NCBI GenBank assembly: GCA_900770725.1
Contig: CAAGLL010000080.1
Span: 1 to 7,864, forward strand
Source: an uncultured Succinivibrio sp.
GTDB lineage: Bacteria; Pseudomonadota; Gammaproteobacteria; Enterobacterales; Succinivibrionaceae
DNA length: 7,864 nucleotides
Direction: 5' to 3'
Numbering within the stretch: the stretch's first letter is position 1; each line of letters starts with the position of its first letter. The notes beneath the pieces were generated by a model. The model was not told the origin of the DNA, did no database searches, and saw nothing but the letters and a program-made list of their open reading frames with translations. The position numbers and the translations under genes are program-made. Shown here piece by piece: positions 4,961 through 7,864 of this stretch.

Positions 4961-6823
4961 CTAGATCCTCTTGAAGCGGAAAGCCTTGTTGGCGCGGTCG
5001 GTGATCTCCATGAGCAGCACGAAGTAGAGCTTGCCGTAGTACTCGTTGGAGATGAGCCTGCCCACGTCGATGTAGTCGCGCGTATGGCCGCCCTTGTCGA
5101 TGACGCGGTAGCTCACGTAGTCTAAGTGATCGTTCTGCTCCAGCCCCTGCTGCTCTGCGATCTCGTTTTCGACGCGGTCGAGATCGTCCGGGTGGACGAA
5201 CTTCCTAAAGCTCCTCTGGTAGAAGTCGAGGAATCCTTCAAGCGTTGAGAAGCCCAGGTTCTTGTAGAGGTGCTCTGAGGCAAAGAGGATCTTCTCATCC
5301 TTGTCCGCTGTGTAGATGAGCAGCCCGCCCGGGATGTTGGCCGAGAGATCCTCGATGTTGAAGCCAAGCTGCATGCGGTTTTCCTGGGACATCGAGTGCT
5401 CGTAGAACGAGATCCCCTGCTTGCCGTGGGTCTTGGTGTGGTAGAGCGCGAAGTCGGCCTTCTGAACCAGGAGATCGGTCTTGCCGGCGTCCTCGGGGTA
5501 GCAGGCGCAGCCAACCGAGGTGCTCGCGATGATGCAGAGCTTCTCAGAGCAGGCCTTGTGATGCCTCCTGGCAAACTCGGTGAGCTTCGACTCGCATTGG
5601 CGGCGATCGCCCGAGTGGATGAAGATCGCGAACTCGTCGCCGCCGGTGCGCGCGATGACGGCGTTTTCCTTGAAGTCCTCCTCAAGCTCGGAGGCCACGG
5701 CGCGCAGCACGCGGTCGCCCGCGACATGCCCGTAGACGTCGTTGATGCGCTTGAAGTCGTCCACATCGATGACCGCAAGGCAGGCCCTGCCGTCCGGATG
5801 GGCCTCAAGCCAGCTCTCGATGCCGGCCTTGAAGCCGCTGCGGTTTAAAAGCCCGGTCAGCGGATCCCTGACCGACAGATCCTCAAGGCGCGCGTTCATC
5901 TCCAGGAGCGCCTGCCTTGACTTGTCAAAGTACCTGGCGTAGCCGACGGCTACTCCCATGAGGATCGACGATAGCCACACCGCCGCGAAGATCCAGATCC
6001 CAGGGAAGATCTGCCTGAACCTGAGGACTGGGGAGAGTGTCACATTCCAGGTGCGATCCAGGAAGTTTGACTCCCAGGTCACAAGATGGCTCCCGCCGGG
6101 CTGTCCCTGCTTGAAGATCCGCTTTGGCTCCTTCTGCCCCGGCACGGAAACGTCGAAGCAGACGTTGAAGGCAAAGTTCGGCGAGCTTCGAAGCTCGACC
6201 TTGTCGAAGATCGCCCTGGGATCGAGGATCGCGATGGCAAAGCCCCAGAAGTAGGGCTTGCCGCCATCGAGGCGGTCGATGAACACGGGCCTCCTGATGA
6301 TGATCCCGGTGCCGCCCTGCTTGAGCTCCAATGGCCCTGAGATCATGATCTTTCCGGTGTCGCGGGCGGCGATGGCATCGTCGCGGCGCTTGGGATCGGC
6401 AAAGAGGTCGATCTTGCCGGCCTGGTTGCCCTGCTCGGGATAGACGTCGGTGACCACGCCGTTTGGCGCCAGCTGCAGCGAGCTGATGTTCGGGTTGCCG
6501 CCGATGATGAACTTGGCAAGCTGCGGGAAGTTGTGGATCACTCCATGCTGGTCGCGCAGCACGGCCTCGAGCATGCCGGTGACCAGCACGTTCCTATTGA
6601 CGCTGTCTTGGAAATGCTCCATGTAGAGGCGGGCATGGAACATGGAATATTGCCGCAGGTTGGCGCTGAAGCCGCTGTACCAGATGCATGATGAGGCGAC
6701 CGCCAGCCCAAGGCCAAGCAGGGCAAATGAGATCACTATGCGCCTGATGCCGCGCCGTCCGCGGGGAAGGATCCTCCCGCCTTTGAACGGGCGCTGGCCA
6801 ATTCCTGCTTGATCTGACGCCAT
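4961..6823 (-). CDS. Membrane diguanylate cyclase, CHASE-GGDEF-PAS architecture
   Basis: This 620-aa inner-membrane protein is expected to make cyclic-di-GMP from two GTP. One membrane helix (about 29-50) and a second (about 272-295) enclose a periplasmic region. Its core (about 85-205, with SSLQLAPNG and RRPVF) resembles a CHASE ligand-sensing domain. The GGDEF domain follows: DPLTGLLNR at 320-328, metal aspartate D353 in AVIDVDDFKRIND, and an intact GGDEF at 394-398. The inhibitory RxxD site is absent; KENA (385-388) occupies its place. About 495-613 looks like a PAS domain (HPDDLDRVENEI at 544-555, DYVSYRVIDKGGHTRDYID), unusually placed after GGDEF; no EAL domain follows. The ATG at 6823 is preferred: a longer reading begins at a TTG at 6904, directly after an in-frame stop and without a ribosome site, adding 27 unremarkable residues. 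AGG ten bases before the ATG is weak support, so the start is uncertain. Confidence 0.88.
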   Translation of the reverse strand: MASDQAGIGQRPFKGGRILPRGRRGIRRIVISFALLGLGLAVASSCIWYSGFSANLRQYSMFHARLYMEHFQDSVNRNVLVTGMLEAVLRDQHGVIHNFPQLAKFIIGGNPNISSLQLAPNGVVTDVYPEQGNQAGKIDLFADPKRRDDAIAARDTGKIMISGPLELKQGGTGIIIRRPVFIDRLDGGKPYFWGFAIAILDPRAIFDKVELRSSPNFAFNVCFDVSVPGQKEPKRIFKQGQPGGSHLVTWESNFLDRTWNVTLSPVLRFRQIFPGIWIFAAVWLSSILMGVAVGYARYFDKSRQALLEMNARLEDLSVRDPLTGLLNRSGFKAGIESWLEAHPDGRACLAVIDVDDFKRINDVYGHVAGDRVLRAVASELEEDFKENAVIARTGGDEFAIFIHSGDRRQCESKLTEFARRHHKACSEKLCIIASTSVGCACYPEDAGKTDLLVQKADFALYHTKTHGKQGISFYEHSMSQENRMQLGFNIEDLSANIPGGLLIYTADKDEKILFASEHLYKNLGFSTLEGFLDFYQRSFRKFVHPDDLDRVENEIAEQQGLEQNDHLDYVSYRVIDKGGHTRDYIDVGRLISNEYYGKLYFVLLMEITDRANKAFRFKRI

Positions 6824-6943
6824 GGGGGCACCGCCTGCGTTATAGAGGGTATCTTGCGCGATTCTACTCCGATGGATACATCTGGGAAAGATGAGCTTGT
6901 TCAATCAATCACGAATGGAACCGCCTGTAAAGCTACATGCCGA

Positions 6944-6986
6944 TAAAGGCTATCAGGTGACGGCTTTTCCCCGCTGAGAGCCTTTA
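6944..6986. promoter_or_regulatory. Long hairpin or operator in the divergent intergenic region
   Basis: TAAAGGCTATCAG (6944-6956) pairs with CTGAGAGCCTTTA (6974-6986): 12 of 13 positions match, around a 17-nt loop. The structure lies in the gap (6824-7057) between the diguanylate cyclase and the cupin, 71 bp before the cupin ATG and 120 bp from the cyclase ATG. No T run follows on either strand, so it is not an intrinsic terminator. It may be a binding site for a dimeric regulator or a structured cupin leader. I found no convincing -35/-10 pair for either gene nearby. Confidence 0.5.
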
Positions 6987-7057
6987 GCGCATTTTGGGGT
7001 CCATGATGCTGAAAAAGGAAAACAAAGCTGGAAATGCAGTTTTGAAAAGGAGGCCCT

Positions 7058-7711
7058 ATGAAGGGAAGCGCAGGAAAGGTTTTCATTCTCGCATCCGAGG
7101 CGTCCGCCGGGTGCACCCAGTCGCAGGCGCTGTCAGAGGACGGCGAGGCCGGGCTGGTGCTTTTTGATCTGGCAGCGGGCACCGGGATCAGCAAGGAGTC
7201 GCACCCTTCCGTCAAGATCTGGCTTGTCACCGCAGGAGAAGGAACCGCCAAGGCCGACGGCTTTGACGATGTCCGCCTTGAGGCCGGGATGGCCTACGCC
7301 GCCCCCAAGGGCGTGCCAAGCGGCATCGAAACCGACCAGGGGATCTCCTACATCGAGATAGTCCCAGGCGAGGGCACGGAGCTTGCGGCTGCGCTCAAGG
7401 AAGGCGCTGCCGTGAAGCTCTCCTCGATCCTCCCTACCCATGAGGGGAAGATCCTCAACATGGACCTTGCAAGGAGCCCCAAGGCCAAGCTCGCGCTCAT
7501 GAGCTTTGGCGAGGGCACCGGGCTTCCCGAGCACTCGGCCCCGGGAGATGCGCTGGTCATGGCGCTTGAGGGCGAGGGGATCATAGGCTACGAGGGGAAG
7601 GAGCACCCGATCCGCGCAGGCGAGGGCTTCATGTTCAAAAAAGGCGGGGCGCACTTCGTGAAGGCGGAAAAGCCCTTCAAGATGGCCCTGCTCGTGAACC
7701 TTCCTCGCTGA
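7058..7711 (+). CDS. Two-domain cupin protein
   Basis: This 217-aa soluble protein has two consecutive cupin beta-barrel halves and no signal peptide. The first half spans about 30-105 (LFDLAAGTGISKESHP, then LEAGMAYAAPKGVPSGIE) and the second about 143-216. In the second half the first cupin motif reads GLPEHSAPGDALVMALEGEG and the second AGEGFMFKKGGAHFVKA. Of the classical metal ligands H159 and H199 remain, but HxH is HSA and the glutamate position is probably D164. The first half has only H49. Small bicupins of this HSAP type are widespread in anaerobes and lack an assigned activity as far as I know, so sugar or metabolite binding, isomerisation or sensing are all open. AAGGAGG (7047-7053) sits four bases before the ATG, an exceptionally strong site predicting high expression. 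The gene is monocistronic, with a terminator 17 bp after the stop, and is divergent from the diguanylate cyclase. Confidence 0.85.
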   Translation: MKGSAGKVFILASEASAGCTQSQALSEDGEAGLVLFDLAAGTGISKESHPSVKIWLVTAGEGTAKADGFDDVRLEAGMAYAAPKGVPSGIETDQGISYIEIVPGEGTELAAALKEGAAVKLSSILPTHEGKILNMDLARSPKAKLALMSFGEGTGLPEHSAPGDALVMALEGEGIIGYEGKEHPIRAGEGFMFKKGGAHFVKAEKPFKMALLVNLPR

Positions 7712-7727
7712 GAAAGCCCAGTGAGCA

Positions 7728-7761
7728 AGCGGGGCGCCCCATGGGGCGCCCCGCTCTTTTT
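7728..7761 (+). terminator. Rho-independent terminator of the cupin gene
   Basis: AGCGGGGCGCCCC (7728-7740) and GGGGCGCCCCGCT (7743-7755) form a 13-bp perfect dyad around AT. The innermost pairs must open to make the loop. A five-T run at 7757-7761 follows. Each arm contains GGGGCGCCCC, itself a palindrome, so two small hairpins could form instead of one long one. Confidence 0.88.
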
Positions 7762-7834
7762 CGGCTCTTCTGCACTGATTGTGGGTGATTCCGGCATCGA
7801 TCTTCATCGCAAACCCTTGTCCTAGCAGGGAGCC

Positions 7835-7864
7835 ATGCCGTATCCGTTCCTGTTCGGGAGCGGA
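7835..7864 (+). CDS. Possible 5' end of a further gene, cut by the window edge
   Basis: An ATG at 7835 opens a frame that stays open for ten codons to the window end (MPYPFLFGSG). AGGG at 7827-7830 lies four bases upstream and could serve as a ribosome site. It begins after the cupin terminator, so it would need its own promoter in 7762-7834, where none is obvious. Ten codons are too few for identification, and this could be chance. Confidence 0.3.
   Translation, partial: MPYPFLFGSG

Noticed and set aside
5396..5848. Plus-strand open frame of 150 codons opposite the GGDEF domain
   Set aside because: The opposite strand encodes an intact GGDEF catalytic core; no independent signal supports this frame.
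6839..6867. Minus-strand TATAAC (6844 to 6839) as -10 of the diguanylate cyclase promoter
   Set aside because: The matching -35 region (GTAGAA) is poor, and transcription would start only about 9 nt before the ATG.
6940..7000. CTGAGAG within the hairpin suggested a TPP riboswitch (thi box)
   Set aside because: The second conserved half (the CCCTTTGAACCTGAT-type segment) is absent downstream, and the cupin is not a thiamin gene.
1..7864. CRISPR array, tRNA or rRNA genes
   Set aside because: No regularly spaced direct repeats, no tRNA-like cloverleaf with T-loop consensus, and no conserved rRNA stretches were seen on reading both strands.

Overview
The window reads as a high-GC (roughly 60%, judged by eye) Gram-negative chromosome segment, probably a pseudomonadotal and possibly host-associated bacterium. 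Support is indirect: sigma70-type promoter elements, a membrane CHASE/GGDEF protein, an HD-GYP response regulator, fermentation-type enzymes, and very frequent GATC sites. Nothing fixes genus or family. AGG arginine codons are common both in the transposase and in the chromosomal genes, so the insertion sequence is compositionally adapted to its host.

Layout. Positions 1-1943 are a complete IS4-family insertion sequence whose left tip coincides with the window edge. It has 17-bp perfect terminal repeats plus two further conserved blocks at identical distances from both tips, a near-consensus promoter, and one 551-aa DDE transposase. After a 127-bp gap come an HD-GYP response regulator (2071-3120), then a two-gene operon of a HIT-family protein (3254-3697) and an iron-type alcohol dehydrogenase (3690-4880), closed by a strong terminator. 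On the opposite strand lies a membrane-bound CHASE-GGDEF-PAS diguanylate cyclase (4961-6823). A divergent intergenic region with a long hairpin leads to a two-domain cupin (7058-7711) with its own terminator. The last 30 bases may open another gene.

How the genes relate. A predicted cyclic-di-GMP-degrading enzyme (HD-GYP) and a predicted cyclic-di-GMP-making enzyme (GGDEF) sit 1.8 kb apart on opposite strands, with the HIT/alcohol dehydrogenase operon between them. No sequence evidence ties the operon or the cupin to cyclic-di-GMP.

Most notable signals. The insertion sequence can form a 10-bp stem that covers its own start codon, but only in transcripts entering from outside, because the left arm lies inside its promoter. 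This resembles the read-through protection known from IS10 and IS50. Its termini are tripartite and symmetric over 81 bp. The diguanylate cyclase has its PAS domain after GGDEF and lacks the RxxD inhibitory site. I did not find a wholly new multi-gene system.
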